Assembly (NCBI GenBank): GCA_025266875.1 | Contig: JALLLT010000002.1 | Span: 744,001 to 808,000 of the forward strand | Reading direction: 5' to 3' | From: Fennellomyces sp. T-0311 | Taxonomy: Eukaryota; Mucoromycota; Mucoromycetes; Mucorales; Lichtheimiaceae | DNA: 64,000 nucleotides | Shown here: piece by piece, positions 13,786 through 25,231 of the stretch | Layout of the letters: the number at the start of each line of letters is the position of its first letter | Position numbering within the stretch: the first letter of the stretch is position 1 | Program-made: the position numbers and the translations under genes | The notes under the pieces: generated by a model | Told to the model about the DNA's origin: nothing | Database searches by the model: none | The model's input: the letters and a program-made list of their open reading frames with translations, nothing else

Positions 13786-15193
13786 TTAATCGAATACAAT
13801 CTTCTTGTTCGCTGGCTTTGCAGAACCACTCAGCGCCGCAGCCATCATTTCCTGCTGCTGTCGCTTGGCCTGCCATGATGGATGGAACTCCTCCATATTT
13901 TGCTTAGGCTTAGGTGCTGGCTTATCCTTTGTATCCTTCTTGGCACCCTTCTTTCCCAAATGCTGTCTTGCTTTCCGTGCTTCCTTGATATGATTTGCTT
14001 CCTTGCCATATTGCTCCTCAAACAATCTAGACGACGGTAAGTCTATTTGCATCCAAGTAAAAAATAGCACTCACTTTCGTCGGTTTCGTTGACCCATTCG
14101 ATTGGGTTTCTTTTTCTCTTCGCCCAAGTAATACTTGTCGAAATCAGGGTCTTCCCACTCCAGACCCGACTTATTCTTCTTTGGCTTAGGTCGCTCTTGA
14201 CCACCACTGCCACCAGCTAGAGACTCGACAAACATGGATGATGATGTGTAATTCTGAGTGCCAGTCTTGGGTTCATCGGATTTGCGTTTCTTCCCTGCAG
14301 TCTGCTGTCGTTTCTGCTTATGTTCTGGAGCGGTGGGGTCCATGATGAACTTTATAGAGCCGATGAGCTTTGTAAACTGTTCTTGTACAGCTTTGTGTCG
14401 TAATAATCTTGCACTTATATCCAACATGACCTGGTTTGCTTCAGTAGCAGGAGTAGCTGGCTCTGCCAGCGCACTGGCTGATTTGACTACTTCGTTCTGC
14501 CCGAGTTCTTCGTGCTTAAGGATCTTGTTTCGCAGTGACCGCTCTGTCAACGCATCCAAGTCCAGGGCCTTGAGCACATCATGCTCGTTTTCCAGCCGAG
14601 GGATATCATCCTTCGTCAATCTTGTCTTGTGCTTCTTTTCCTTCTTATCGGTATCGGCTGTCTCTTCTGTGGCAGGTGCCTCGTCACTAAGCTCGGCACG
14701 TCAATGCAAATTTTTTTCCCTTATGATGAAAATACAAGGCCTACCTTTCTGCACTCTTCTGAGCTTCCCGGATTCGCTTGATTTGCTTTTGTAATTCCAT
14801 CGCTCGACACTTCTTGAATGTTGCCTTTAATTCTTTTCGTGCATGAAACTATTCTCGAAGGATTAATTCTAGAGAAGTCACTCGATCAAAGGGTGAATCT
14901 CCAATTACCAGCTTAGCATCGATCTTTTTCTGTTGTAATATGACCAGTTCTTGCTCAAGTTCTTCTTTTCGCTCACTCGTGTCGCGGCCCGCTTCGATTT
15001 GCCGGATTTGCTTTGCTAACTATTGAATCGTCACTTTGTCAGTTTGCCATGGTTCAATTCAAGGTGATCGATTTACCTTGTTGGCAGTTCTTTCGATCTG
15101 CAAGGTCAAGTTGCTCTTTATCACTGGTTCAACCTAAAATGGCGTGAGTCAATCATGATCGGGAATGCATATGCTTTAAAGACGATATACCAT
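13786..15193 (-). CDS. BUD22: Bud22/SRFBP1-family ribosome biogenesis protein
   Basis: Nucleolar protein of the BUD22 family, needed in yeast for 18S rRNA processing and small-subunit assembly. The C-terminus contains the family signature EEFHPSWQAKR and a basic, Lys-rich tail, and the middle has the DPDFDKYYLGEEKKKP segment. The N-terminal half is coiled-coil-like (MELQKQIKRIREAQK). I infer five introns. The first follows the start ATG at 15193-15191 immediately, so exon 1 contributes only the Met codon plus leader, and one internal intron (about 14850-14890) is only about 40 nt. The gene is divergent from RAD10, with a 100-bp gap. Assignment rests on the C-terminal signature and overall composition. 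Confidence 0.85.
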
Positions 15194-15293
15194 TCTTGAA
15201 AAATATCTGGAAGCGGTGGCAGAAGAAAGGCGGTGTAACTTTGATTTTTTGCGAGAGCCCTTCTTCCTTACTCAACGAAACCGAACAGGCAGA
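15194..15293. promoter_or_regulatory. Compact bidirectional promoter BUD22/RAD10
   Basis: Only 100 bp lie between the start codon of the minus-strand BUD22 gene and that of the plus-strand RAD10 gene, so both promoters and 5' UTRs must share or overlap this stretch. No TATA box is obvious. Confidence 0.6.
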
Positions 15294-16211
15294 ATGGCAG
15301 AGAAACGGAAATTCGTAGCACCTAATCAAGACGAACAACCACCAAAACGAACGGTTTTCAACTCGCAATCAAGTACAATGACATCGTCGAGTTCGTCTTT
15401 GGTGGGATCGTCCACCAACACACCCGCTGCGCAATCGTCAGGTTCTCATGACGCTACGCAAGGATCGTCCCAAGCAACACTCGTTGGCACGCAAGCGACA
15501 AACTCATCACAGGCGACACTCGTAAACACGCAAGGGACACATACATCAAAAGCACCATCCAAAGGCTCTGCGCAGCAACAGATTCGACGCGGTGGCAGTG
15601 CAATTCTTGTCAACCACGCGCGTCAAAAAGATAATCCTGTTTTGAAATTGGTGTACAATGTGCCATGGGAACCCGACGATGTGATCAAATGTGATTTCGC
15701 TGTTGGCAAGACAACGGGCGTGTGGTATCTCAGTCTACGGTACCACCGACTGAATCCGGGATATATTTATGACCGGATTAGTGGTGCCGCACGGACCTAT
15801 GTGCTTCGTGTGCTACTCGTCTACGTGGACATTGAGAATTACCACGAACCCTTGCGCGAATTGAATCGATCCGCCATTTTAAACAACTTTACGCTCATGC
15901 TGGCATGGAGCAAGGAAGAAGCTGCACGTTACCTGGAGACCTACAAGGTTCTTGAAAATACCCCACCCGATCTCATTCGCGAGCGACCCAAGGACGATTA
16001 TGGAGAAACCATTGAACGCGCACTGACAAATATCCGAAGTGTCAACAAAACAGACGTTCTCACGCTGCGGTCCCACTTTCATTCGCTGAAGGGAATTGCA
16101 CTTGCCCGGGCGGATCAACTTGCAATGTGTCCCGGGTTTGGCGAGCAAAAAGTCAAACGATTACAACAAGCATTTGTGCAGCCGTTTATAGTTAAACAAA
16201 AGAAGAAATAA
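15294..16211 (+). CDS. RAD10: Rad10/ERCC1-like nucleotide excision repair protein
   Basis: Partner of Rad1/XPF in the structure-specific 5' endonuclease of nucleotide excision and interstrand-crosslink repair; non-catalytic DNA-binding subunit. It is a single exon of 305 residues. The first 105 residues are low-complexity, Ser/Thr/Gln-rich, with two imperfect copies of QATLVGTQ/QATLVNTQ. The central ERCC1 domain includes GGSAILVNHARQKDNPVLK, YLSLRYHRLNPGYIYDRI and RVLLVYVDIENYHEPLREL. The C-terminal tandem helix-hairpin-helix reads LTNIRSVNKTDVLTL and MCPGFGEQKVKRL. I chose the ATG at 15294 over an upstream in-frame GTG because it is the first ATG. Confidence 0.95.
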   Translation: MAEKRKFVAPNQDEQPPKRTVFNSQSSTMTSSSSSLVGSSTNTPAAQSSGSHDATQGSSQATLVGTQATNSSQATLVNTQGTHTSKAPSKGSAQQQIRRGGSAILVNHARQKDNPVLKLVYNVPWEPDDVIKCDFAVGKTTGVWYLSLRYHRLNPGYIYDRISGAARTYVLRVLLVYVDIENYHEPLRELNRSAILNNFTLMLAWSKEEAARYLETYKVLENTPPDLIRERPKDDYGETIERALTNIRSVNKTDVLTLRSHFHSLKGIALARADQLAMCPGFGEQKVKRLQQAFVQPFIVKQKKK

Positions 16212-16229
16212 AAACAATATGGTATGATT

Positions 16230-18455
16230 TTACATGGACATTTCGTTGCTGGACTGAAAGCCCTCGTCGCGACCCAAACTTTGTCGCAAATCGTCGGGTC
16301 GGATGTCGCTGTCAGAATAAAATTGGTCGGAATAGCTGCCGAGCGACCGCGAGCTAATACCGGAGTAGGCATAGTTGGAGCTGTCGTTGATGTACGAGTA
16401 ATTTTGGAAAACCTCCTGCACAGCATCCGAGTAGATATCGGGGTTCGACACCGGACTAAGGCGAGGTGTCATGACCAGAAAGTCCCTGTCAAAGTTGCTT
16501 AAATCGGTTTCCGACCGCAGCTGAGGCACGTACTCGGGACGGATCCGTTTGTAATACACGTCGGACCAATCAAGGCCCTTGAAATAAGGGTGCGATCTAA
16601 TGATGTTATGTCCATCAGGACCTGTTCCCAGGCGCTCGGTAGGCGTTTTTCGTAGCAGTCCAGCGATAAAGTCTCGTGAGATCGGGTCAAAGTTACTGGT
16701 GAACATCAACTCGTCCTCCATGATCCGCCGGTACATTTCCGAATGCTCCGATTCATAGAACGGTGGCGTGCCTTCGATCATTTCGTACAGGATGGTGCCA
16801 AGACTCCAAAAATCAACTGCGTACGTGTATGGCCGCTGGTTCAGAATCTCGGGTGCTAGGTACTCAGCAGTTCCACAAAAAGTCCTGGTGCGTTGGTCAT
16901 CCATGTTTTCGGCTGACGCAAATTGCCTCGACAGCCCAAAATCGGTAAGCACAATATGCCCATCTGCTGCTAACAGTATATTTTCGGGTTTTAAATCCCT
17001 ACACAAGGCTTACGTCGTAAGATCTAAACAGTAACTCCACCCTTTCTTCCTTACCTATACAAGATGCCCAAACGGTGCAGCTCTTGAAGCCCCTGCAAAA
17101 TCTCCGCTGCGTAGAGCCGACATCGTTCCGGAGAAAACGAATGGAACTTGGCTAGTTGTGTAGCCATATCTCCTCCGCGATGATAGTCTAGCACCAAGAA
17201 TAGCTGGTCCATACTTTGAAACGCATGATGTAATCGGATTAAGAATGGGTGTCGAATCTGCGCAAGTGTCGTCAGAATATCGCGTTCCATCTTGGTGTGC
17301 TCAATCTCGCGTTGCTTGATGACCGTCTCTTTGCTAATGGCTTTCAACGCCAGCAGGCGGGTGGGTGACCGATAGGGTTGGACCAATAATACCTGTCCAC
17401 ACATACGCACACAGACTGTTTAGTATAACATTGCTTAGTGATTAAATTGTATGTATTACCTTGCCCATACATCCCTTGCCAAGCACCTTGAGAAACTTAT
17501 AGTCCTGAATTGTAGGAGCAGGCTGAATTGAATCTCGTGTGCTACTGATGATATCTCTGGATATTGAGCTTGGCGGTATCGAGCTTGGCGATGCCATGGA
17601 AATCGACGGAATTGGCGATTGGCTTGGCTCTATGCTCATCGCGGAATTGCTGGTTGCTATGGAAGCTGACTGCTGGTACGATTGTTGCTCTTCAATGTAG
17701 TTATCGACGAACTCTTTCGGCGCAGTCTTATCTTCGGGGCGTTGCCTCATTAGAAAGTCTCGAAATAGTGACGACCGACCGACCGTGGGATCCAACGCAC
17801 ATCGTCTCAGATAGGACTCGATCTTTTCTGAATTGGGCTTCTCAAACTGTCGCCTAGCAAAGCGCAGTAGAAATGCTCGGATGCTTGCCCGTCTGCCGGT
17901 GCTGTACAGATGGATATCCGGTTCGACTAGGGGTGACAAAGAGATCCTCGACTTGCGATAATGTTTTTTCACCTGATCGGGTAAGGTTAAAAATAATGTA
18001 CACATTCGCACATATGCAAAAACAACCACCATAAGCCCCCCAACAATACAATTACCTTTCGATCAAACTCGACAAGATCAGACACGTAGCGAACGAGCGA
18101 CCGATGGAAGTGTCGATCTTCAATGATGATATTAAACACCTGCATTAACATGAGCTTTGATGGGCCATGTTTCAGATATTTCGGTACCCGACATTACCGT
18201 AAGGACGCGGCGAACTCGTTTCTTCTTCTTCACGTCGTAATCTTGGACCATGAGCGTCGATTCAATCACGGCGATCTCTAGATGAGTGCCATCGTAATGG
18301 CTTAGTACGCTTTCGGTATACGGTACAGAGGAGGTGGACGAGGTCGATGGCAATGATCTCGTCGAGTTTGTGGCATCGGGTTGGTGGGCCGACACGGGCT
18401 TTGACGGTTGCGCTTCCGGTTGAAATAACGCGACGGGAAGCTTGATATTTCGCAT
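16230..18455 (-). CDS. PX-domain AGC protein kinase (SGK3-like architecture)
   Basis: Ser/Thr kinase of the AGC group with an N-terminal phosphoinositide-binding PX-like domain. The start ATG is at 18455-18453. The PX-like region spans several exons: FNIIIEDRHFHRSLVRYV, DLVEFDRKVKKHYRKS, then FLLRFARRQF and SSLFRDFLMRQRPED. A Ser-rich linker leads to the kinase domain with P-loop GKGCMGKV, VAIK-equivalent LALKAISKE, RDLKPEN, TDFGLSR, and the T-loop TRTFCGTAEYLAPE, the expected PDK1 target. The C-tail has a proline-directed turn-motif region (VMTPRLSP) and the hydrophobic motif FQNYSYI. This is the SGK3 layout, consistent with endosomal recruitment. A PDK1 orthologue that could phosphorylate its T-loop is encoded at 22935-25165. 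Confidence 0.87.
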
Positions 18456-18674
18456 TGAAAACAAAGGAATGTTATTGCAAGAAAGTGGAAAAGAAGGGGC
18501 GGAGTCGAGGCGGAAGTGGCTTCACTTTAAAGAAAGGGGAGGGGCTGCAGAAGAGAGCAAAAAGTCTAAAGTGTGCAAAATGGTCGGAACGGCAACACAA
18601 ACTTTCAAAACGCTCTCGATTTACCTGAAATGTCGCTTCCGAACTCAAATTCCCGGATGATGTGATATTGACGA

Positions 18675-19384
18675 TCAGCCCAATTTAGGTGTTCTTGAGA
18701 CTACCGGAAATGCTTCTATTGTCGAAGACGAGGGCCACATCAGTTTCATCTCGACTTGATTGTATCTCTTGTACACGTGAAATCGGTACTGCGTGTTGTT
18801 GATATGCGCCTCCATCGATGTCGTAACCATGACAAATGACCACTTGCGTTGCCACCGTTTCAGTGTCTCCAATAGACTATTGTCCAACTGTGCGGCCCCA
18901 TCAATGAACACCATTGTCACGAGCTCGTCCGTGTGACGATAGAGCCATGTATCCAGTCCTTGCACCGTAGCCACCAGCTGAGCCCGGTTATTAGCTTGAA
19001 ACAAATGGAAGCGCTCGTTCGCAACAAGAGACCCAGCGACAAACCGTCCGTCCAGATCGAAACAGATCACGCTGCCATTCGTGTGCTCGAGCGCGTGTTC
19101 ACTCAGCACCTTGATCGCCCACGTCTTGCCGCCACCTGAGGGTCCGTAAATATTAACAGTCTCGCCGAAATGCACCCCATTACGTCCCGTTGCACTTCGA
19201 ATGGATTCTTCGATACCCGCGATCCCCAACGACACAGTCTCTTCAGACTTTTCTGCCGCGTACATCTTTTAAAACAAAATGTCAGAATAACAAAAAAAAA
19301 TAGCGGCATCCCGTGCAAAATCATATTTACGTTCAAGGCAGATTCATGTTTTATCTGATTGAGAAACTTGAGTAAGAAGGGCAT
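18675..19384 (-). CDS. RecA/Rad51-like ATPase, possible Rad51 paralogue
   Basis: Small P-loop ATPase of about 214 residues in two exons: 19384-19331 and 19265-18675, joined in phase. The Walker A motif is GPSGGGKT and a Walker B-like strand is MVFIDGAAQL. Spacing and the short size resemble XRCC2/Rlp1-type Rad51 paralogues involved in homologous recombination, but I cannot separate this from other RecA-fold families by eye. The start at 19384 is preferred because the added exon gives a plausible N-terminal helix; the downstream Met at 19265 is an alternative. Confidence 0.6.
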
Positions 19385-19424
19385 AAGACCAAATAGTTTT
19401 AATTTGGAAAGGTGAAAATAAAAG

Positions 19425-20655
19425 TCATGACGAGGGCTCCGTCACATTGCTATTGACCTTTGTCCTTCTATCTGGACGCCTTCCTCGCTCTGATTCTTCC
19501 TCTAGTCGTCGCTTCCTTGATATCCACATAGCAGTTGCTGCATTATTTAGCGTTTTACTAAAGTCACTTTCCTCGGCTGATAGTGAGCTTTTTGCTAAGG
19601 TACTGTGTAACAGCCGTTCGTTGGTTTCCTTTACACCAGTCATACTGTGCAATAGTTGCTGAGCCGCAAGTCTAACCTGAGGTGTCATGCAAGCAATCCG
19701 TTTAGCTTCCTGGTATTTGTCGAGGAGCTCACTCAGCCTTCCTGCATCTGGTCTGCAAGCCGATATCTAAACATCACGCATGAGACCACAGTCTTTGAAA
19801 CGAAAAGGAGTTTTCTTTGTACTTACTACGTCCTGCGCAATTCGCCGCCTTCGCATTGTATCGAATTCATCTAAAAGCCTGTCATGATCGTTATCAGCTC
19901 GTGGTTTATCCAATTATACTTGGAACACTTACTCTCTTGTACTCCTCATTTCCTCTATTTCAAAGAAGCTACTTGTTTCCAACCTCGTTTGTATGACATG
20001 CACAAATGCATCTTGATCCAGCAGCTGCTTGAATGCAAAGGTTGCACTTGCATGTTCCTTATCTCCCGTTGCTCCAGCAATATAAAATTGAAACATCGTC
20101 TGCCACCGATCTGCTCCAATGAGAATCCCTGTGCAAGAATGCGCTTCACTTTTGCTTTACCTCGTGCTACTCGTATACTGCATTGATTGCCATCCGGTGG
20201 TTGGGAAGTGAATACACAATAGAGGGCATATATTGCTCCGATCCGTATATATTGGAGTTCACTTGAAAAGTATTCTACTGACATCTATTAGTAACTAGGT
20301 GCGTTGAACAACCTTTCTACATACCCAGGATCTCGTCGTAGTAACCTTGCATGAAGTTGGGACGTGATTCCGTGTCAATGCACACAAATTGAATATAGCT
20401 AAAGTTGAGCGATCGCCACACGTCTAGGAAATCACCGAAACCATGTTTGTCTTTCTAAACTCGTAACGATCAGCTTACTTTACACACGCAAAAAAAAACA
20501 GCGATCACGTAACATACAGCAGCAAATGACGTTATAAGCAGCTCGACATCGCGAATTATAGCAAGTCTTAATAGTCCTCGTTGGCCACGATCGACTCGAA
20601 CAAGATCAGTCCCTTCAAGTGAACTTGTGGCGTGGTTCACAGTAAATCTATACAT
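19425..20655 (-). CDS. SNAPC1-like subunit of the snRNA-activating protein complex
   Basis: Likely homologue of SNAPC1/SNAP43, a core promoter factor for U snRNA genes transcribed by RNA polymerases II and III. The ATG is at 20655-20653. The N-terminal segment DVELLITSFAAKDKHGFGDF followed by LDVWRSLNFSYIQFV aligns with the human SNAPC1 motif around FEDFTELWRSMKF. The next exon has IRIGAIYALYCVFTSQPP, matching the IRVGALYLLYGLYNTQ region. A later exon continues with WQTMFQFYIAGATGDK and FAFKQLLDQDAFVHVIQTRLE. Keeping the frame needs a very short intron (about 32 nt, near 20126-20160), which is the weakest point. The C-terminal exon (LLDKYQEAKRIACMTPQVRL onward) ends in a basic Arg-rich tail. 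Confidence 0.72.
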
Positions 20656-20661
20656 TAAAAG

Positions 20662-20980
20662 TTATATGAAGAGCGACTTGTGGTACTTGTTCCAGAGCGA
20701 ATAATTTTTTAAAGCCTCTGCTGAGTTCTCTCCAACATTTTCAAAACGTTGGCAGTGTACATGATCCAGCTTAAAGATTCCGACGTATACAATAGAAATA
20801 GATGACTTATTGATTCGTCTTTTTACCCTATAGTTCTTGATATAACAGTACAGATTTTTAGGTAGAAGTAGCACGGCATCTCTAATTTCGCAATACGCAC
20901 CAAAAGTTGAAAAGTAATCTGAGATAGGTGCTTCATCACTTGTAAGCATTAAGAAGGGTTCTATAAATGCAAGTACCTAA
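20662..20980 (-). pseudogene. Unidentified coding-like 3' exon upstream of SNAPC1
   Basis: A minus-strand open frame of about 104 codons runs from a good acceptor (T-run then TAG near 20976-20985) to a TAA at 20662, seven bases before the SNAPC1 start codon. It contains IEPFLMLTSDEAPISDYF and FKLDHVHCQRFENVGENS and has protein-like composition. I do not recognise a family, and no convincing upstream exons were found in 21.0-21.5 kb. It may be the last exon of an uncharacterised gene or a decayed fragment. The near-overlap with the neighbouring start argues for a remnant. Confidence 0.35.
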
Positions 20981-20984
20981 AAAA

Positions 20985-22934
20985 ACCCTGTGCTAGGAAA
21001 TAAGATATTACTGTAAGAATAATAAATATCACATCCACATAACTGCTGCCATTATGGTAAGTAGACTTGTTGCCATGGTTGCCAGGTAATAATTATGAAC
21101 TGTATAGTTTCCTTTGTTAAAATACGTATAAAGATAACTTCATACGCTCTTCTCATACAATACGCTCGACTAACAGGCTTACTTGGTTATCCAAAAGCTT
21201 ACAATCCTTGACACTGCCATATTTCGAAAATCTTTCCCGGGAGGCTATACACTTTTTCAAGGATCGGCATTTCTGCACTTACAAACCTGGATTTTTTCGT
21301 TCTACAGCGTGTACTCGGACTTTGAGCCACACAATCTGCGAAATCTATTAGCATTGAAGCAAGTTCGTATCCACGGAAATCGTGTATGGGGGCACTAGTG
21401 CTTTGCACACAACTACGCAAACTTCGACAGCTGGATATCGACGTGGGTGTTTGCATCAAAGACACAAACGCAGACGGCGGACTGGCAAAGAACAGCCTAT
21501 TAATATCTTTGATAAGCCCAAGGAAAAGCAACTATTTGTTGTTCAGATGATCAGCCATCATGATCATAAAGTTACTGGACTAAAACAGTATCCCAGCATC
21601 GATCGTCTGGAAAGCCACAGGGACAAGAGTTATTTGACAAAGCATTATGTTTTGAAGCTGACATTGGTGAAAAAGAGAGAGAGGATAGTGATGATAAAGT
21701 GGATATAATGTGAAAACAATAAAGCATGCATGTCAACGAATCATCGATCCGCTGATAGGTCGCAATCAAAGGAGCTACTACATCAAAAGTGATTGTAATA
21801 CCTTTTTGGAATGTTGAACGTGTGAAGTTACGTGAGTTTCTTTTACACAGTACATACACCCGGAATCACAGATACACACAAAACCGTACGGATTATTCAG
21901 CTACGTGTATATCAGATTTTGCCCGTTCGATGAGGAACGGGTGGATGGACACACATCGAATTTTGCAGTATACGCACACCGAAAATCTAGCCTGACAAAG
22001 TTTTGGTGTACACCTCGCTCAAAACTTTGATCTTTGCTATAAACAGTTTGCATATCAGGCTGTATTTTCCGCACAGAATTGGGCATATAAGGAATTCAAC
22101 AAAGTCCTCCAGCAAGTGGTATGGTCGAGTAAATTTGGCAATCTAACTTATAATATTTTGGGTGCTGTCTCAGAAGAGTATTGGCCTGCGTCGTCCATGA
22201 CGTGCTTATGTACTAATTTACAGGCTCCTTTTAAGCTTAGATTCTGCAGTGGTTGCTAGCCCGCGTACGGTTGTACAGAGACATGTCGTTTTGATACGGG
22301 CAATGTCAGGTATTTACAGAGAATATTCAGCGCCGTGAGTAACATCCTCAAAAAAACGAACGACATGATCGTTTCATAACCGTATCATCCGATATTGCAT
22401 TTCCGTGTGTCATCCCGGCGCAATCCTATCATGCTCTCGTCCATACAATGCTGTTTAAAGTGTCCATGTGACGCCCAGAGGTTGTGCTGGAGAAAAGCTT
22501 AGCAAATAATACATTCTGCAAAATATTCTGCTTCCTTGAAATGGACACGGTAACATGAGTACCATCCTTTTTTCACCTTAGGCACAGTTATGTTCCTTGG
22601 ACGCTAGGCAATCGGTACCCAGGTAACACGGGAACAGAAAACTACCAAGTGTTGTGCAACTAATTGGCGAGAGCCTTAATACACTACTATTTCGCTCGCA
22701 ATGATCGTATTGATGAATCACAGCTTAATTTACAGAAATAAAGCCTCTTACCATGACAAGGTTGAATTTCCATCGTTGCTTGATACATAGTAGAGAAGAA
22801 AAAAGCAGTGCAACGGAGGCCACTTTGTTCAATGGCGGACCTTAATCTGCTCAATTTGGCATATTACCGTTGGTCTCCTTCACTCCTTGACTCGAAAAAA
22901 AAGCTTCGAAAAGAAAAACGGGCATGCTTTTACA
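20985..22934. other. Gene-poor interval before PDK1
   Basis: About 1.95 kb, AT-rich. Several ORFs of 60-110 codons occur on both strands (for example 21199-21531 - and 21382-21708 +) but none has a recognisable domain. I see no tRNA, repeat family or transposon signature. Confidence 0.45.
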
Positions 22935-23887
22935 ATGGCACCACGTACTGTAACTGAAGCATCGGACGCATCGCAACATGCTGGAACTGAATCGCAGCAT
23001 GATCGATCATCTGCACCATCTCAAGACGCTGCAGGCAGCGTAGCACCAACCACCACTACGGATGTCGATAATCCAGCGCATCCACTCTATCGTCATCGAC
23101 GCACAGTTGCCGACTTTGAATACGGAGCTGTGCTGGGCGAAGGAAGCTATTCCACAGTAATGTTCTTTTCTTTTTCCCTTTATCTATGGGTTCTGGTCGA
23201 AGAATAATAATTCAATTTGGTATTAGGTCCTGGTAGCAAAGGATTTGAAGACAGGAAAACATTATGCAGTCAAAAAGCTCGATAAGGCACATATTGTCAA
23301 AAACGACAAGGTCAAATATGTCATGATTGAACGAGACGCATTGAGCAAAATGAATCATCCCGGCATTGTCAGGCTATATTGGACCTTTAAGGATAATCGA
23401 AGCCTCTGTGAGTTGCCTCTCGCTTTGAGCGCAATCGTTTATTCATGTTTTTGATACCAGATTATGTGCTTGATCTTGCAACCAATGGCGAACTGTACAC
23501 TTATATTCGACGGGTAACTAACCGTGGCAAGAAAAGAAAAAAGAAAGTTAAGGATATTGATGATCCTCGTGGGTTTTAGCTTGCTCCTTTCGATATGGAT
23601 ACGGCACGCTTCTATGCGGCAGAAATCTTGTTGGCCATCGAACATATTCATAGTTGCGGCGTTGTTCACAGGTAAGCGCGGCGAGCGAGTGCAGTAGGCA
23701 TGACAACTGACACACGACTATACAGAGACATCAAACCGGAAAAGTACGAGTAATTCACCACGCGAATGAAAGATACGCTAATCCCTTTTGCAGCATATTA
23801 TTAGACGACAAATTGCACATCAAGGTGACCGACTTTGGGTCCGCCAAAATACTGCAACCCGACGATGCATCCAAACATGATGAAAAT

Positions 23888-23944
<57 letters not shown>

Positions 23945-25165
23945 GTGCCTTGGAACGTAACTGACTCGTTGTACAGACGGCAGCGCTGGACGCTCACGAT
24001 CGTTTGTCGGAACTGCAGAATATGTTTCCCCTGAACTTTTAAGAAGCGAGCCTACGCTAAAAGAGTAAGTGATGCACACACTCCTTGAGCGCAATTAAAT
24101 GAACCTGTAGGGCGGATTTATGGGCACTCGGCTGCGTCGTTTATCAAATGCATGCCGGTCGGTCGCCGTTCAAGGCAGCCACCGACTATCTGATATTCCA
24201 AAAGATCAAGAACCTCGATCTGACCTTCCCCGATGACTTTCCGCCAGTTGCCAAGGATCTGGTGCAGAAGCTGCTGGTGCTGGAGCCAGACCAGCGTCTT
24301 GGATCACAGAACATGGGTGGCATGGAAACACTAAAGAGCCATCCGTATTTTGAGGGTGTCGATTGGGAACATGTATGGGAATCACAAGCACCGCCACTGA
24401 AAGAACGGTTGGATGCCAAGATGCAAAAGCTTCGGCCCACCAACACGGATGCAGTGGATGAAAACGAGTTTGACCTGTGGTTTCGCGATGAAGAACGGGT
24501 AGACCCATTTAGCGACCAACAAGCGTCCAAACAGGAGGATGACGACGACGACGATGATGATGATGATGATGAAGAGGACAGTTCAATGTACAACAACAAG
24601 TATGGAGTCCGAGGACCTGCTGTGGCAGCAGTTCGACACTATCCCTCGGGTACACCGGCAGAGGATATTGCATCTACAAGTTCGGCAGGCGTGACCTCGG
24701 GCCATACGCGCAATTCGTCGTCATACAGCTCAACACCCGAACGGCTGGGTGAGCAGTCGCATCCGCCGTGGATAGCGCATTTATACCCAAACGAATCCAT
24801 CATTCGAGCCGGTCGCGTGGCGCGGAAACGTGGATTGTTCCACAAAAAAAGGTTCCTGATACTGACCGACCGACCCAGACTGCTGTATCTCGATGAAGGG
24901 CCGGCGCAGGATGGATCTGGAGGATCACTTCGATGCGAGATTCGATGGACGGCCGACTTGCTGCCTGAATTGAAAACCAAGTCGGTCTTCTGCATACACA
25001 CAGTAAGTGTCTATTTGTTGTTGTTGTCGTTGCTTTTGTGTCTGACGCGCGCACGCAATCCAGCCACAAAAGCTATACACGTTCGAGGATCCAAAGGCAC
25101 ACGCACAAGACTGGGTAAACACGATCAACTCCATGCTGGTGGATAGCTTTGGCGTTACTGCTTGA
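22935..25165 (+). CDS. 3-phosphoinositide-dependent kinase 1 (PDK1/Pkh-type) with C-terminal PH domain
   Basis: Master AGC kinase that phosphorylates the activation loop of other AGC kinases (Ypk, Sch9, PKC types). The ATG at 22935 opens a low-complexity N-terminus, then the kinase domain: [35 protein letters not shown] (split by an intron), VTDFGSAK and the T-loop [16 protein letters not shown]. After the catalytic domain come a run of Asp codons (about 24534-24581), a Ser-rich linker, and a PDK1-type PH domain ([20 protein letters not shown] ... [17 protein letters not shown]). At least six introns. One begins inside a long GT dinucleotide tract at 23889. The yeast Pkh kinases lack such a clear PH domain, so the architecture is animal-like. 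Confidence 0.93.
23889..23942 (+). repeat. (GT)27 microsatellite at an intron 5' end
   Basis: A perfect GT dinucleotide run of about 54 bp starts exactly at the predicted donor of a PDK1 intron (23889-23976). The acceptor TACAG ends at 23976, after which the frame resumes with [13 protein letters not shown]. The donor itself is therefore part of the repeat. Confidence 0.9.
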
Positions 25166-25231
25166 AAAAAAAAAAATTTAAAGGGGAGAGGAACTCGCTC
25201 GCTTTAACTTCAACACGTGTCTCTTTCTACC

